A DNA stretch of 64,000 nt from an uncultured Oscillospiraceae bacterium (GTDB taxonomy: Bacteria > Bacillota > Clostridia > Oscillospirales > Oscillospiraceae). Each line of letters opens with the position of its first letter. Position 1 is the first letter of the stretch. Of this stretch, positions 55,336 through 64,000 are shown piece by piece. The notes under the pieces are model-generated. The model ran no database searches. It had not been told where the DNA came from and saw nothing but the letters and a program-made list of their open reading frames with translations. The stretch lies in the NCBI GenBank assembly GCA_947628185.1, contig CANQYW010000004.1:32528-96527 (forward strand), written 5' to 3'. Position numbers and translations under genes: made by a program.

Positions 55336-56814
55336 ATGGATATAAACTATCTTCTCCTGGTACCGGTCCTCTTCCCGGCGGCATGCGCTATACTCCTCAC
55401 GGTCTGCCCCACGCTCAAAAACCGCGGCGCCATGGATTTCTTCGTCCCGGTTTCCCTCGCGCTGGAGCTCGTCTTCACGGTCCTGTGCGCGGCCCTCGCA
55501 AAGGACGGACTTAAAATTCTGAGCCTCACCTCCTCCCTCTCCCTCACCCTGAGGCCGGACAGATTCGGAGTGGTGATATCCGTTCTCGTCGCCGTTATGT
55601 GGCTCATGTCGGGTATCTTCTCCCACGAGTACATGGAGGACGAGGAGCACCTCACCCGCTACTACGCCTTCTTCCTCCTCACCGAGGGGGCCCTTATGGC
55701 GCTCTCCTTCGCGGCCAATTACCTCACCATGTACCTCTCCTTCGAGCTCATGACGCTCCTCAGTGTGCCGCTGGTCCTGCATAACGGCACGGACAAGGCC
55801 AGGGCCGCCGCGCTAAAGTACCTATACTACTCCATCTTCGGGGCGTGCCTCGGGCTCCTGGGTTTCTTCTTCATGGGGCACTTCGGCGTCTCCACCGAGT
55901 TCGTCCCCGGCGGGACTCTCGACCCCGTGAAGGCCGCCGGACACGAGGGGGCGCTCATCGCCGTCACGTTCCTGGCTGTACTCGGTTTTGGCGCCAAGGC
56001 CGGTATGTTCCCGCTGCAGGCGTGGCTCCCCACGGCTCACCCGGAGGCGCCCGCCGGGGCCTCGGCCCTCCTCTCCGGTATCATCACGAAGGCCGGCGTC
56101 CTCGCTATACTGAGGGTCATATACTTTGTGGTGGGGCCCGATTTGATACGCGGCACCTGGGCCCAGTATGCCCTCCTGGGGCTCGCCCTGACAACGATAC
56201 TCTTAGGCTCGGTACTCGCCTATAAGGAGAAGGTCCTCAAGCGCCGTCTCGCGTATTCCACTGTGAGCCAGGTCTCCTATGTGCTGTTCGGCCTATTCCT
56301 CCTGGAGCCCACGGCCCTTCTGGGCGCCATGCTCCATGTGGTGTGCCACGCGGTCATAAAAAATGATCTCTTCCTCTCCGCCGGCGCCATAATCCATAAG
56401 ACCGGCAAGACAGACGTCCGGGAGCTGCGGGGCATAGGCAAGAGCATGCCCTGGGTCATGTGGTCGTTCACCATAGCCTCCCTGGGCCTCGTGGGAATAC
56501 CGCCACTTGGGGGATTTGTGAGCAAGTGGTACCTCTCCCAGGGGTCGCTTATGAGCGGTATACCGGTGATATCCTGGCTGGGCCCGGCGGTGCTTATCGT
56601 CTCCGCGTTGTTCACGGCGGGGTACCTCTTCTCGATAACCATAAAAGGTTTCTTCCCCGGCGAGGACTTCGACTACGGCTCCTTAGATAGCAGAGAGCCC
56701 ACATGGTACATGCGGGCGCCCCTCGTCATTCTCGCCGCCCTCACCGTCATTATAGGGATCTATCCCACGCCGGTCATTGAATTTATCGGCCCCGCCGTAT
56801 CGGCGTTATTTTGA
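55336..56814 (+). CDS. antiporter-type subunit 2 (MrpD/NuoM family)
   Basis: 492 residues. Key Glu in YLSFELMTLLSVPLV and Lys in GFGAKAGMFPLQAWLPTAHPEAPAGASALLSG. The open frame runs further upstream inside the previous gene, but ATG 55336 has TAGGAGGGT before it and gives the normal N-terminus. Confidence 0.9.
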   Translation: MDINYLLLVPVLFPAACAILLTVCPTLKNRGAMDFFVPVSLALELVFTVLCAALAKDGLKILSLTSSLSLTLRPDRFGVVISVLVAVMWLMSGIFSHEYMEDEEHLTRYYAFFLLTEGALMALSFAANYLTMYLSFELMTLLSVPLVLHNGTDKARAAALKYLYYSIFGACLGLLGFFFMGHFGVSTEFVPGGTLDPVKAAGHEGALIAVTFLAVLGFGAKAGMFPLQAWLPTAHPEAPAGASALLSGIITKAGVLAILRVIYFVVGPDLIRGTWAQYALLGLALTTILLGSVLAYKEKVLKRRLAYSTVSQVSYVLFGLFLLEPTALLGAMLHVVCHAVIKNDLFLSAGAIIHKTGKTDVRELRGIGKSMPWVMWSFTIASLGLVGIPPLGGFVSKWYLSQGSLMSGIPVISWLGPAVLIVSALFTAGYLFSITIKGFFPGEDFDYGSLDSREPTWYMRAPLVILAALTVIIGIYPTPVIEFIGPAVSALF

Positions 56815-56826
56815 GGAGGCGGAGAT

Positions 56827-58287
56827 ATGAACATACTTTTGCTGTTTATTGTCCTGCTGCCCATACTTGCCGGGGTCTCAGTGCCGCTGCTGAGATTCAA
56901 AAAGCGCTCTGCCCGGGAGGTATTCGTCATATCTGCGGTGACGTTAAACTCGCTCCTCGTGCTCCTGCTGCTCATCTCAAGGCCCCAGGGGGTCTTCACG
57001 CTCGTCCGGTTTGACGGGAGTCTCACAATCTCTCTGCGCTTTGACGGCCTCTCCTCCATCTTCGGAGGACTGGTGGCGGTGCTGTGGCCGCTGGCCAGTG
57101 TCTATGCCTTTGAGTATATAAAGCACGAGGGCAATGACGACAGGTTCTTCGCCCTCTACACCGCCACCTACGGCATCACCCTGGGCATAGCTTTCAGCGC
57201 AAACTTCATATCGCTCTACCTCTTCTACGAGCTCCTGACGCTGGTGACCGTCCCGCTGGTGATGCACTCCGGCGACAACCGCTCCATAAGAGCCGGGTTA
57301 AAGTACCTCGGGTACTCCATCGGCGGCGCGGCGTCCGCGCTCATGGGCCTTGCCATACTCTATAACCTGGGGAATGAGAGCCTGGAGTTCGTCTACGGCG
57401 GTTATCCCGTCAGCAGTTTCGTGAACCGGGAGCTCGTGAGAGCCGGGTATCTCCTGGCCTTCTTCGGATTTGGCGTGAAGGCCGCCATATTCCCCTTCCA
57501 CGGCTGGCTGCCCTCGGCCGGCGTCGCCCCCACACCGGTGACCGCCCTGCTCCACGCGGTGGCGGTGGTCAAGGCCGGCGTATTTGCCATAATGCGTGTC
57601 ACATTCTACGGTTTCGACCTAAACGTCATACGCGGCAGTTACGCCCAGGACGTGGCGATGGCCTTTGCCGCCTTCACTATCGTCTTCGGCTCCGCAATGG
57701 CCCTGCGGGAACAGCACATCAAGCGCCGCCTCGCCTACTCCACAGTCAGCAATCTCTCCTACATCATCTTTGGCGTCACCCTCATGACCCCCGCCGGGCT
57801 CTCGGCGGCCCTCTCCCACATGCTGTTCCACGGAGTTATGAAGATCACCCTATTCTTCTGCGCCGGCGCTGTGATGTACAGGGCGCACAAGGAGTACCTT
57901 CCTGAGATGCACGGCATCGGCCGGAAGATGCCCGTCACCTTCGGGGCCTTCACTGTGGGTTCAATGGCCCTCGTGGGCATACCCCTGCTGCCCGGATTTT
58001 TGAGCAAATGGGGACTTGCGGAGGCCGCCATCGCCTCCGGCGGGGTACTGCCCACCATCGGCGTCGCGGCGCTGCTCATCTCCGCCATGCTCACGGCGGC
58101 GTACCTCTTCACGCCCGTGGTGAACGCATTCTTCAGGGAGCCGGGTGACGATCTTGCCGCCGTCTCCGACCCCAACGCCTATATGAAGGCCCCGCTTATT
58201 ATCCTCTGCGCCATGATGCTCATCCTGGGCATGGGCTCCTCCGGGCTCCTGGGCCTCCTGGAGCGCGTGGCTAACTGCGAATTCTGA
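56827..58287 (+). CDS. antiporter-type subunit 3 (MrpD/NuoM-like)
   Basis: 486 residues, again ~14 membrane segments, with Glu in YLFYELLTLVTVPLV and Lys in GFGVKAAIFPFHGWLPSAGVAPTPVTALLH. GAGGAGGCGGAG precedes ATG 56827. Its variant SAGVAPTPVTALLHAVAVVKAG sets it slightly apart from the others. Confidence 0.9.
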   Translation: MNILLLFIVLLPILAGVSVPLLRFKKRSAREVFVISAVTLNSLLVLLLLISRPQGVFTLVRFDGSLTISLRFDGLSSIFGGLVAVLWPLASVYAFEYIKHEGNDDRFFALYTATYGITLGIAFSANFISLYLFYELLTLVTVPLVMHSGDNRSIRAGLKYLGYSIGGAASALMGLAILYNLGNESLEFVYGGYPVSSFVNRELVRAGYLLAFFGFGVKAAIFPFHGWLPSAGVAPTPVTALLHAVAVVKAGVFAIMRVTFYGFDLNVIRGSYAQDVAMAFAAFTIVFGSAMALREQHIKRRLAYSTVSNLSYIIFGVTLMTPAGLSAALSHMLFHGVMKITLFFCAGAVMYRAHKEYLPEMHGIGRKMPVTFGAFTVGSMALVGIPLLPGFLSKWGLAEAAIASGGVLPTIGVAALLISAMLTAAYLFTPVVNAFFREPGDDLAAVSDPNAYMKAPLIILCAMMLILGMGSSGLLGLLERVANCEF

Positions 58288-58305
58288 AATGGAGGTGAAA
58301 GCCTA

Positions 58306-60285
58306 ATGGGAAATTACGTTCTTCCGGTGCTGGTGCTCCTGCCAATGTTTGGCGCGGGCATCTCCTACCTAATAGGCCGCCGGAGCAAACCGGCCCGCGA
58401 CGCCTTTGCCTCCGCCACCGGCATCGCCGAGTTCATTATTGCGGCGGCGCTGTTCGCTGCCGTCGCCGGAGGTCAGGAATTCCATATATCAATACCCCGC
58501 GTCTGCGGCCTGGGGCTCAGTTTCAGGCTTGATGGTTTCAGGGCCGTCTACGCCTCCATCGCGGCGCTCATGTGGATGATGACAACGCTCTTCTCCGGTG
58601 AGTACCTGTCCCACTACAGGAACCGCAACAGGTATTATCTCATGAACCTCCTGACGCTGGGCGCCACCGTCGGAGTGCTCATCTCCGACGACCTCTTCAC
58701 CACCTTCATCTTCTTTGAGATAATGTCCTTCACCTCCTACGTCCTCGTCATCCATGACGAGAGCCCCGCCGCGATGCGGGCGGGCGAGACTTACATCGCC
58801 GTGGCTGTTATAGGCGGTATGTCGATGCTCATGGGCCTCTTCATGCTCTATAACACACTGGGGACGCTGAGTTTCGGGGAACTCAGGGACGCCGCCAGCG
58901 GCGCGGCCCTCAAATCCCTCTACCTCCCCGGAACTCTAATACTGCTGGGCTTTGGGGCCAAGGCCGGGATGTTCCCCCTGCACATCTGGCTGCCGAAGGC
59001 CCACCCCGTGGCCCCCGCCCCGGCCTCGGCGCTGCTCTCCGGCATACTGACGAAGACCGGGGTGTTTGGGATCCTCGTCATCTCCAGTAGGGTGTTCCTC
59101 CACGACGCCGCCTGGGGTCTCGCCGTGCTGGCGCTGGGCGTCGTCACCATGTTCCTGGGGGCATTCATAGCGCTATTCTCCATCGACCTCAAAAGGACAC
59201 TGGCTTGCTCGTCCATGTCCCAGATCGGATTCATCCTCGTGGGCATCGGTATGCAGGGACTGCTGGGCGAGGAGAATTCCCTCGCGGTCTGGGGCACCGT
59301 GCTCCACATGGTGAACCACTCGCTAATAAAGCTCGTCCTCTTTATGTGCGCCGGTGTCGTCTATATGAATCTACACAAGCTGGACCTCAACGCCATCCGT
59401 GGGTGGGGCAGGAACAAACCATTTTTGAACGCCGCCTTTCTCATGGGTGCTCTGGCCATCACAGGCGTGCCCCTCTGGAGCGGTTATATAAGCAAGACGC
59501 TCCTGCACGAGAGCATAGTCGAATATATAGAACTGTTGGAGGGTTCCGGCTCTCCTGCCGCCCTCTTCCACGCCGTGGAGTGGATATTCCTCATAAGCGG
59601 CGGACTCACAGCGGCGTACATGACGAAACTCTACGTGGCTATCTTCATTGAGAGGCCCAGGAAACCGGAATACTCCGAAAAGAGGCCGTACTACGGCGTG
59701 AGGACCGTCGTCGCAATCGGCGTCCCATCCCTGTTACTGCCACTCTTCGGCATGGCGCCGGGCAGGTTCATGGCGGGTATAGCGGAGCTCTCCCAGAGCT
59801 TTATGGCCGGTGAGTCTCCGGCGCACACCATAGCATGGTTCAGCCTCACCAACTTAAAAGGTGCCGCGATATCCCTCGCCATCGGCGCGGCAGTCTACCT
59901 CACTCTCATACGCGGCGTCCTCATGCGGCGGGATGAGAGCGGTGACAAGATTTATGTAAACCTCTGGCCGCCTGTGCTGGACCTGGAGAATCTGCTCTTG
60001 AGGCCGATAGTGGAGAAAGTCATCCCCTTTGTCAGCGCCCTGGTGCTGAGGGTCCTTGATAAACTGACAGACGGGCTGGTGGCCCTTCTCAAATTGACGC
60101 TCCTGAGGCCCCTGCCCATCCCCGAGCGCAACGAGGAGGACTACGCCCCCGGCTCCTTCCTCCCCCACCCCCACCGCAACCGGGCGGCGCAAAGGATATC
60201 CGCCAGTGTATCCTTCAGCCTATTGCTTTTTGGCTCCGGATTTTGCGCGGCGATTATATATCTCATAGTGATCTTGCTGACATGA
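58306..60285 (+). CDS. antiporter-type subunit 4 (large, NuoL/HyfB-like)
   Basis: 659 residues; the core has Glu in TFIFFEIMSFTSYVLV and Lys in GFGAKAGMFPLHIWLPKAHPVAPAPASALLSG. Beyond the usual 14 segments there is a ~160-residue extension with amphipathic helices (about 545-630) and a last membrane segment, like the C-terminal arm of NuoL or HyfB. TTATGTAAACC at 59952 lies in this extension. Last gene of the operon, ended by a strong terminator. Confidence 0.9.
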   Translation: MGNYVLPVLVLLPMFGAGISYLIGRRSKPARDAFASATGIAEFIIAAALFAAVAGGQEFHISIPRVCGLGLSFRLDGFRAVYASIAALMWMMTTLFSGEYLSHYRNRNRYYLMNLLTLGATVGVLISDDLFTTFIFFEIMSFTSYVLVIHDESPAAMRAGETYIAVAVIGGMSMLMGLFMLYNTLGTLSFGELRDAASGAALKSLYLPGTLILLGFGAKAGMFPLHIWLPKAHPVAPAPASALLSGILTKTGVFGILVISSRVFLHDAAWGLAVLALGVVTMFLGAFIALFSIDLKRTLACSSMSQIGFILVGIGMQGLLGEENSLAVWGTVLHMVNHSLIKLVLFMCAGVVYMNLHKLDLNAIRGWGRNKPFLNAAFLMGALAITGVPLWSGYISKTLLHESIVEYIELLEGSGSPAALFHAVEWIFLISGGLTAAYMTKLYVAIFIERPRKPEYSEKRPYYGVRTVVAIGVPSLLLPLFGMAPGRFMAGIAELSQSFMAGESPAHTIAWFSLTNLKGAAISLAIGAAVYLTLIRGVLMRRDESGDKIYVNLWPPVLDLENLLLRPIVEKVIPFVSALVLRVLDKLTDGLVALLKLTLLRPLPIPERNEEDYAPGSFLPHPHRNRAAQRISASVSFSLLLFGSGFCAAIIYLIVILLT

Positions 60286-60291
60286 CAAGTG

Positions 60292-60321
60292 CCCGGCGCG
60301 GACAGTCGCGCCGGGTATTTT
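60292..60321 (+). terminator. terminator of the antiporter operon
   Basis: A perfect 9-bp stem CCCGGCGCG / CGCGCCGGG with loop GACAGT, then TATTTTTG. Confidence 0.92.
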
Positions 60322-60406
60322 TGTTCCACCATCCATTGGCACACGGCGTACCATAAACATATAATGGCATGGATACACCGATGTATCCCTGAATGGAGGA
60401 AATAAA

Positions 60407-60877
60407 TTGGATAGTTTAAAACGCGACGTCCCCGCCGAGGGCGCCTGCGGCTACAAGTGCGGTTATCTCCCCGATTGCGCGCCTCTGGCCACCGCTTGGA
60501 CGCCCATGCAGCAGGAGAACCCGCCTATGTACGAGGGCTGCGAGGCGTTGACCCGCGGGACACTCTTCCCGGGCCTCGATCTCCCTTTCAAAAACATCAT
60601 CAATAAGTCCAACCCCTACGCCGGTACGCCCCTCGGGGAGCTTATGGCACTGTGGTTCATCATAAAGGAGCTGCAGCTCTACCTCGACACCCACAAGGGC
60701 GACCGCGAGGCGCTGAAAGCCCTGCAGGAGACCATAGCTCTTGAGCGCGAGGGCCACCGCAGGTATGTAAAGCTGTACGGCCCCCTGAATATCACCGATG
60801 TTGAGCTCGCAGACTGCTACAGCTGGGTCGACGGCCCCTGGCCCTGGGAATACGATGAAAGGACGGGTAAGAAATAA
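60407..60877 (+). CDS. cotJA: CotJA-CotJB fusion, spore coat
   Basis: 156 residues in one frame. The first half has the CotJA pattern (PLATAWTPMQQENPPMYEGCEALTRGTLFPGLDLPF), with several cysteines near the start; the second half has the CotJB pattern (LMALWFIIKELQLYLDTHKGD, VKLYGPL, WVDGPWPWEYDE). The two are normally separate genes. The start is TTG 60407, seven bases after GGAGG. CATATAAT at 60358-60365 resembles a sigma-E -10 box, but the -35 is poor. It overlaps cotJC as TAATG. Confidence 0.85.
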   Translation: MDSLKRDVPAEGACGYKCGYLPDCAPLATAWTPMQQENPPMYEGCEALTRGTLFPGLDLPFKNIINKSNPYAGTPLGELMALWFIIKELQLYLDTHKGDREALKALQETIALEREGHRRYVKLYGPLNITDVELADCYSWVDGPWPWEYDERTGKK

Positions 60878-61473
60878 TGTTTTCCTACGTAAAAAGTCTG
60901 CAATACCCCGTTAAAATAGCAAACCCCAATCCCGCCCTCGCGAAGTTCATCATCAGCCAGTATGGCGGTCCCGACGGCGAGTTGGCGGCGTCTCTGAGGT
61001 ATCTCAGCCAGCGCTACTCCATGCCCTACCCGGAGCTGCGCGGACTGCTCACCGACATAGGCGTGGAGGAGCTGGGACATTTTGAGATAGTTGCCGCAGT
61101 CATCCACCAGCTCACGAGGGAGATGTCCATGGAGGAGATAAAGAAGTCTGGTTTTGACACCTACTTCGTGGACCACACCGCCGGTGTGTACCCGCAGTTC
61201 GCCTCCGGCACGCCCTGGACCGCCGCGACTATCGGCGTGAAGGGCGACGCCATAACCGACCTCACGGAGGACATGGGTGCGGAGCAGAAGGCCCGCACCA
61301 CGTATGAGAACATTCTGAGGCTCTCCGACGACCCGGACGTCAACAACGTCATGCGGTTCCTCAGGGAGCGCGAGATCGTGCACTTCCAGCGTTTCGGCGA
61401 GGCACTTCGCAAGACCACGGAAAAACTGGACCAGCGGAATGTCTACGTTATGAACCCCTCCTTCGATAAGTAA
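60877..61473 (+). CDS. cotJC: CotJC manganese-catalase-like spore coat protein
   Basis: 198 residues of the Mn-catalase fold, found in the coat of Bacillus and Clostridium spores. The metal-ligand sites are visible: EELGHFE at about residue 68, EQKARTTYE near 137, and REREIVHFQRFGE near 170. The shorter length (versus longer non-coat catalases) fits CotJC. Translated with the cotJA-cotJB fusion. Confidence 0.93.
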   Translation: MFSYVKSLQYPVKIANPNPALAKFIISQYGGPDGELAASLRYLSQRYSMPYPELRGLLTDIGVEELGHFEIVAAVIHQLTREMSMEEIKKSGFDTYFVDHTAGVYPQFASGTPWTAATIGVKGDAITDLTEDMGAEQKARTTYENILRLSDDPDVNNVMRFLREREIVHFQRFGEALRKTTEKLDQRNVYVMNPSFDK

Positions 61474-61495
61474 GAGTGTAGACGCTAAATAGTTT

Positions 61496-61542
61496 GGGCT
61501 GTGAAAGAGACCGTAAAACATCTCTTTTCACAGCCCTTTTTT
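61496..61542 (+). terminator. terminator after cotJC
   Basis: GGGCTGTGAAAGAGA pairs with TCTCTTTTCACAGCCC (15 bp, one bulged T) around a 10-base loop, then six T. It lies between convergent cotJC and metH. Confidence 0.92.
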
Positions 61543-61567
61543 GCTAAAAAATGTCCTTCTATTCACG

Positions 61568-63916
61568 TCACTCGCCAAAAACCATTTTGGCGATCCTCGC
61601 CGACTCCTGGGCGTCTTTTGCGTAGAAATCGGCCCCCACGATTTTGGCGTATTCCTCATTGAGGACGGCGCCGCCCACCATGACCTTCGCCTCCACGCCG
61701 GAATCCCGCAGGAGTTTTATAGTCTCCGCCATGCCCTTTACCGTCGTGGTCATGAGCGCCGAGAGCCCAATGAGCTTTATATTCTCCCGTTTTGCCGTCT
61801 CCACCACGAGCTCCGGCGGCACGTCCTTACCGAGGTCTATCACCTCGTAGCCGTAATTTGAGAGCAGCATCTTCACGATGTTCTTGCCTATATCGTGGAT
61901 ATCCCCCTTTACAGTGGCGAGAAGTATCTTCCCCTTTACAAGGACCTCCCCGGTCTTCGCCGCCTCCTTTATGACATCAAAGCCCAGTTTCACAGTCTCC
62001 GCCGACGCCATGAGCTGGGGGAGGAAAAATTCACCCCTCTCGAATTTGTCCCCAGCGGCGTTTATAGCGGGGATGAGCAGACTATTTATAACATCCATGG
62101 GGCTCCGATCCCGGAGGGCCCCCCGGACCGCATCGCAAATGAGCATCTTCCGGCCTGAGAGCACAATGTCCGTTATATCCATGTCGCCAGAGATGGTCTG
62201 CGGCGGCGTCTCCTGCTTTACGGGGACGTTCGCGTGTTTTTCGATGAAACAGGCTGAGCCCTCGTCCTCTCCGGAGAGGACCCGCCAGGCGTCCACCACC
62301 TCCATGTAACGGCGGGACATGGGGTTCAATATTGGCAGCGTGAGGCCGGAGGACAGTGCCGCCGCAAGGAACGTGGAGTTCACGATCTCCCTTGCGGGGA
62401 GGCCAAAGCTAATATTGCTGACCCCCAGGACGGTGTTCACCCCCAGCCGCTCCCTCACGAGCCGTACTGCCCGAAGTGTCTCCCGGGCCATGGACTGGTT
62501 CGTGGACACAGTCAGGACCAGGCAATCTATGAGAACGTCCTCGCGGGGGACGCAGTACTCCTCCGCCGCGGCAATTATCCTCTCCGCGATCTTGAGCCGG
62601 TCCTCCGCCCGCTCCGGGATACCATCCTCATCGAGCGTGAGCCCCACAACAGCCGCCCCGTACTTCTTCGCTATCGGGAGTATCGACTCAAGCACCTCCC
62701 GCTTTCCGTTCACGGAGTTTATTATGGGTTTCCCGCAGTAGACGCGGCACGCCCGCTCTATCGCGGCGGGGTCGGAGCTGTCTATCTGCAGCGGGAGCGG
62801 CGAGACTGCCTGTATGCTCTTCGTGAGCCTCTCCAGCACCGCCGGTTCGTCTATCTCCGGGAGTCCGGCGTTTACGTCAAGGAGGTCGGCACCCGCCTCC
62901 TCCTGGGATATCGCCTCGTTTAGGATATAGTCAAAATCACCCCGGCGCAGCGACTCCTTTACTCTCTTCTTCCCGGTGGGGTTGATGCGCTCGCCGATGA
63001 CGGCGATGGATTCCTTGAGAGTCACACATCGCTGGCCGCTGGTAAAAGCGGTGTACCTGGGTATCTCACGGGGTCTTGGGGTACGGCAGTCCATCTCCCT
63101 TTTTAAGAGCCTAATATGTTCCGGCGTCGTACCGCAGCAGCCGCCAGCTATCGTTACGCCCATGTCCAGCATATGTCCAAGGGAGGCGGCGAACTCCTCG
63201 GGCGTCACGTGGTAGACCGTCTCCCCGCTCGTGGCGTCCGGCAGTCCTGCGTTGGGCTGGACCATCACCGGCACCTTGGACCAGAGGAGCATCTCATGGA
63301 CAAATGGCTCCGTCTCTTGGGGGCCCAAGGAGCAGTTTATCCCGACGGCGTCCGCCCCCAGCGATGAGAGGGTTATGGCGGCTATCTTGGGGCTCACCCC
63401 CAAAAACGTCCTGCCGTCCTTCGCGAACGTCATGGTGACGAAGGCCGGGAGGCCGGAGTTCTCCTTGACAGCCAGGAGCGCCGCCTTGGCCTCCAGAAGG
63501 TCGGACATTGTCTCAATGACCACGAGGTCCGCCCCGGCCCTCTCCCCGGCCAGCACGACCTCGCGGAATAGCCCATATGCTTCCTCGAAACTCATCTGTC
63601 CCATGGGCTCCAGAAGTGAGCCGGTGGGGCCGATATCAAGGGCGACCTTCCTCGCCCCGGCGGAACGGGCGATGCTGACGGCGGCGGAGACCACCTCCTC
63701 CACCCCGGCCTTCCCGCCAAGCTTTTTGGAGTTTGCGCCGAAGGTGTTGGCGGTTATGACCTCCGCCCCCGCCTCCACGTAGGCCCTGTGGACCTCCCGC
63801 ACGATATCGGGTTTTGTTAAGTTAAGGAGCTCCGGTATATCGCCCCCCTTGAGTCCCCGGGCCTGGAGCTGGGTACCCATAGCCCCGTCAAAGAGCACAA
63901 ATTTACTATTTTCCAC
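61568..63916 (-). CDS. metH: cobalamin-dependent methionine synthase, short form
   Basis: Transfers a methyl group from methyl-THF through cobalamin to homocysteine. 782 residues from GTG 63916. Homocysteine domain (1-~285) with the zinc cysteines of GINC and GGCCGT; pterin-binding domain (~310-560; GERINPTGKKR, DVNAGLPEIDEP); cobalamin cap and binding domain (~575-782) with DIHDIG. The C-terminal AdoMet activation domain of E. coli MetH is missing; the protein ends just after the B12 domain. A TATAAT lies at 63935-63940 on the minus strand, with no good -35. Nothing else is seen from 63917 to the end of the window. Confidence 0.93.
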   Translation of the reverse strand: MENSKFVLFDGAMGTQLQARGLKGGDIPELLNLTKPDIVREVHRAYVEAGAEVITANTFGANSKKLGGKAGVEEVVSAAVSIARSAGARKVALDIGPTGSLLEPMGQMSFEEAYGLFREVVLAGERAGADLVVIETMSDLLEAKAALLAVKENSGLPAFVTMTFAKDGRTFLGVSPKIAAITLSSLGADAVGINCSLGPQETEPFVHEMLLWSKVPVMVQPNAGLPDATSGETVYHVTPEEFAASLGHMLDMGVTIAGGCCGTTPEHIRLLKREMDCRTPRPREIPRYTAFTSGQRCVTLKESIAVIGERINPTGKKRVKESLRRGDFDYILNEAISQEEAGADLLDVNAGLPEIDEPAVLERLTKSIQAVSPLPLQIDSSDPAAIERACRVYCGKPIINSVNGKREVLESILPIAKKYGAAVVGLTLDEDGIPERAEDRLKIAERIIAAAEEYCVPREDVLIDCLVLTVSTNQSMARETLRAVRLVRERLGVNTVLGVSNISFGLPAREIVNSTFLAAALSSGLTLPILNPMSRRYMEVVDAWRVLSGEDEGSACFIEKHANVPVKQETPPQTISGDMDITDIVLSGRKMLICDAVRGALRDRSPMDVINSLLIPAINAAGDKFERGEFFLPQLMASAETVKLGFDVIKEAAKTGEVLVKGKILLATVKGDIHDIGKNIVKMLLSNYGYEVIDLGKDVPPELVVETAKRENIKLIGLSALMTTTVKGMAETIKLLRDSGVEAKVMVGGAVLNEEYAKIVGADFYAKDAQESARIAKMVFGE

Positions 63917-64000
63917 AGACCTTGCCGTCCTTGTATTATAGAGTAGTAGTTTTTAATGACCCTCTCCAAGGTCGTGTGCTACAATGTAAGGGATGCTGTG

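Noticed and set aside
50958..60285. Full Mbh-type hydrogenase or complex I
   Set aside because: No hydrogenase, quinone-site, ferredoxin or NADH subunits lie before the terminator at 60292.

Overview
The window is chromosomal DNA from a spore-forming, high-GC member of the Clostridia, most like the Oscillospiraceae/Ruminococcaceae. The evidence is sporulation genes (yunB, a sipL-like DUF3794/LysM gene, cwlD, cotJ), Gram-positive cell-wall genes (PASTA kinase, LCP proteins, murD), a bacterial type-A RNase P RNA, and gene orders typical of Clostridia. The core genes are GC-rich yet use ATA for isoleucine and AGG for arginine very often. Three stretches are visibly richer in A+T: the lipoprotein gene near 15.5-16.3 kb, a patch inside rlmN near 8.34-8.48 kb, and an accessory block at about 36.9-42.1 kb.

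Layout, 1-36.9 kb (mostly + strand housekeeping). First comes the end of a J-domain/TPR protein, then a long tightly packed run: membrane protein, yicC-like, remA, gmk, rpoZ, priA, def, fmt, rsmB, rlmN, prpC, prkC, rsgA. It links nucleotide supply, replication restart, translation start, rRNA modification and Ser/Thr phosphorylation. Next are a tiny membrane protein, the sipL-like gene, an antisense 38-residue Asn/Gln-only type gene, yebC, then on the minus strand a lipoprotein, a zinc-ribbon membrane protein and rnpB. The + strand resumes with murD, a PLP lyase, yunB, ligA, smc, ftsY, the XTP pyrophosphatase, yhbY, a nadD-yqeK fusion, two tandem LCP genes, rsfS, leuS, rpsU and guaA.

Layout, 36.9-47.3 kb (accessory). 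A GNAT acetyltransferase, an AAA-type kinase broken by one amber codon, a metallo-beta-lactamase-fold hydrolase, a membrane XRE regulator with a zinc ribbon, and a protein with a TIR domain at each end. Then a MATE transporter behind a structured, terminator-linked leader RNA, a sugar O-acetyltransferase, a YbjQ protein, a MerR-type membrane regulator with a small partner, an M50-like membrane protein and an ElaA-like acetyltransferase.

Layout, 47.3-64 kb. On the minus strand are a XerC/D-type tyrosine recombinase, radA and cwlD. The radA-cwlD gap holds seven TTATGT repeats, all in one direction, that look like XerD half-sites of dif. Then a ten-gene + strand operon encodes an Mrp/Mbh-like cation-proton antiporter with four antiporter-type subunits and no electron-input module. 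It is followed by cotJA-cotJB (fused), cotJC, and on the minus strand a short metH.

Best candidates for something undescribed: the XerD-arm-like array and its scattered copies, the two-TIR protein, the MATE leader RNA, the four-subunit antiporter operon, and the Asn/Gln mini-protein.
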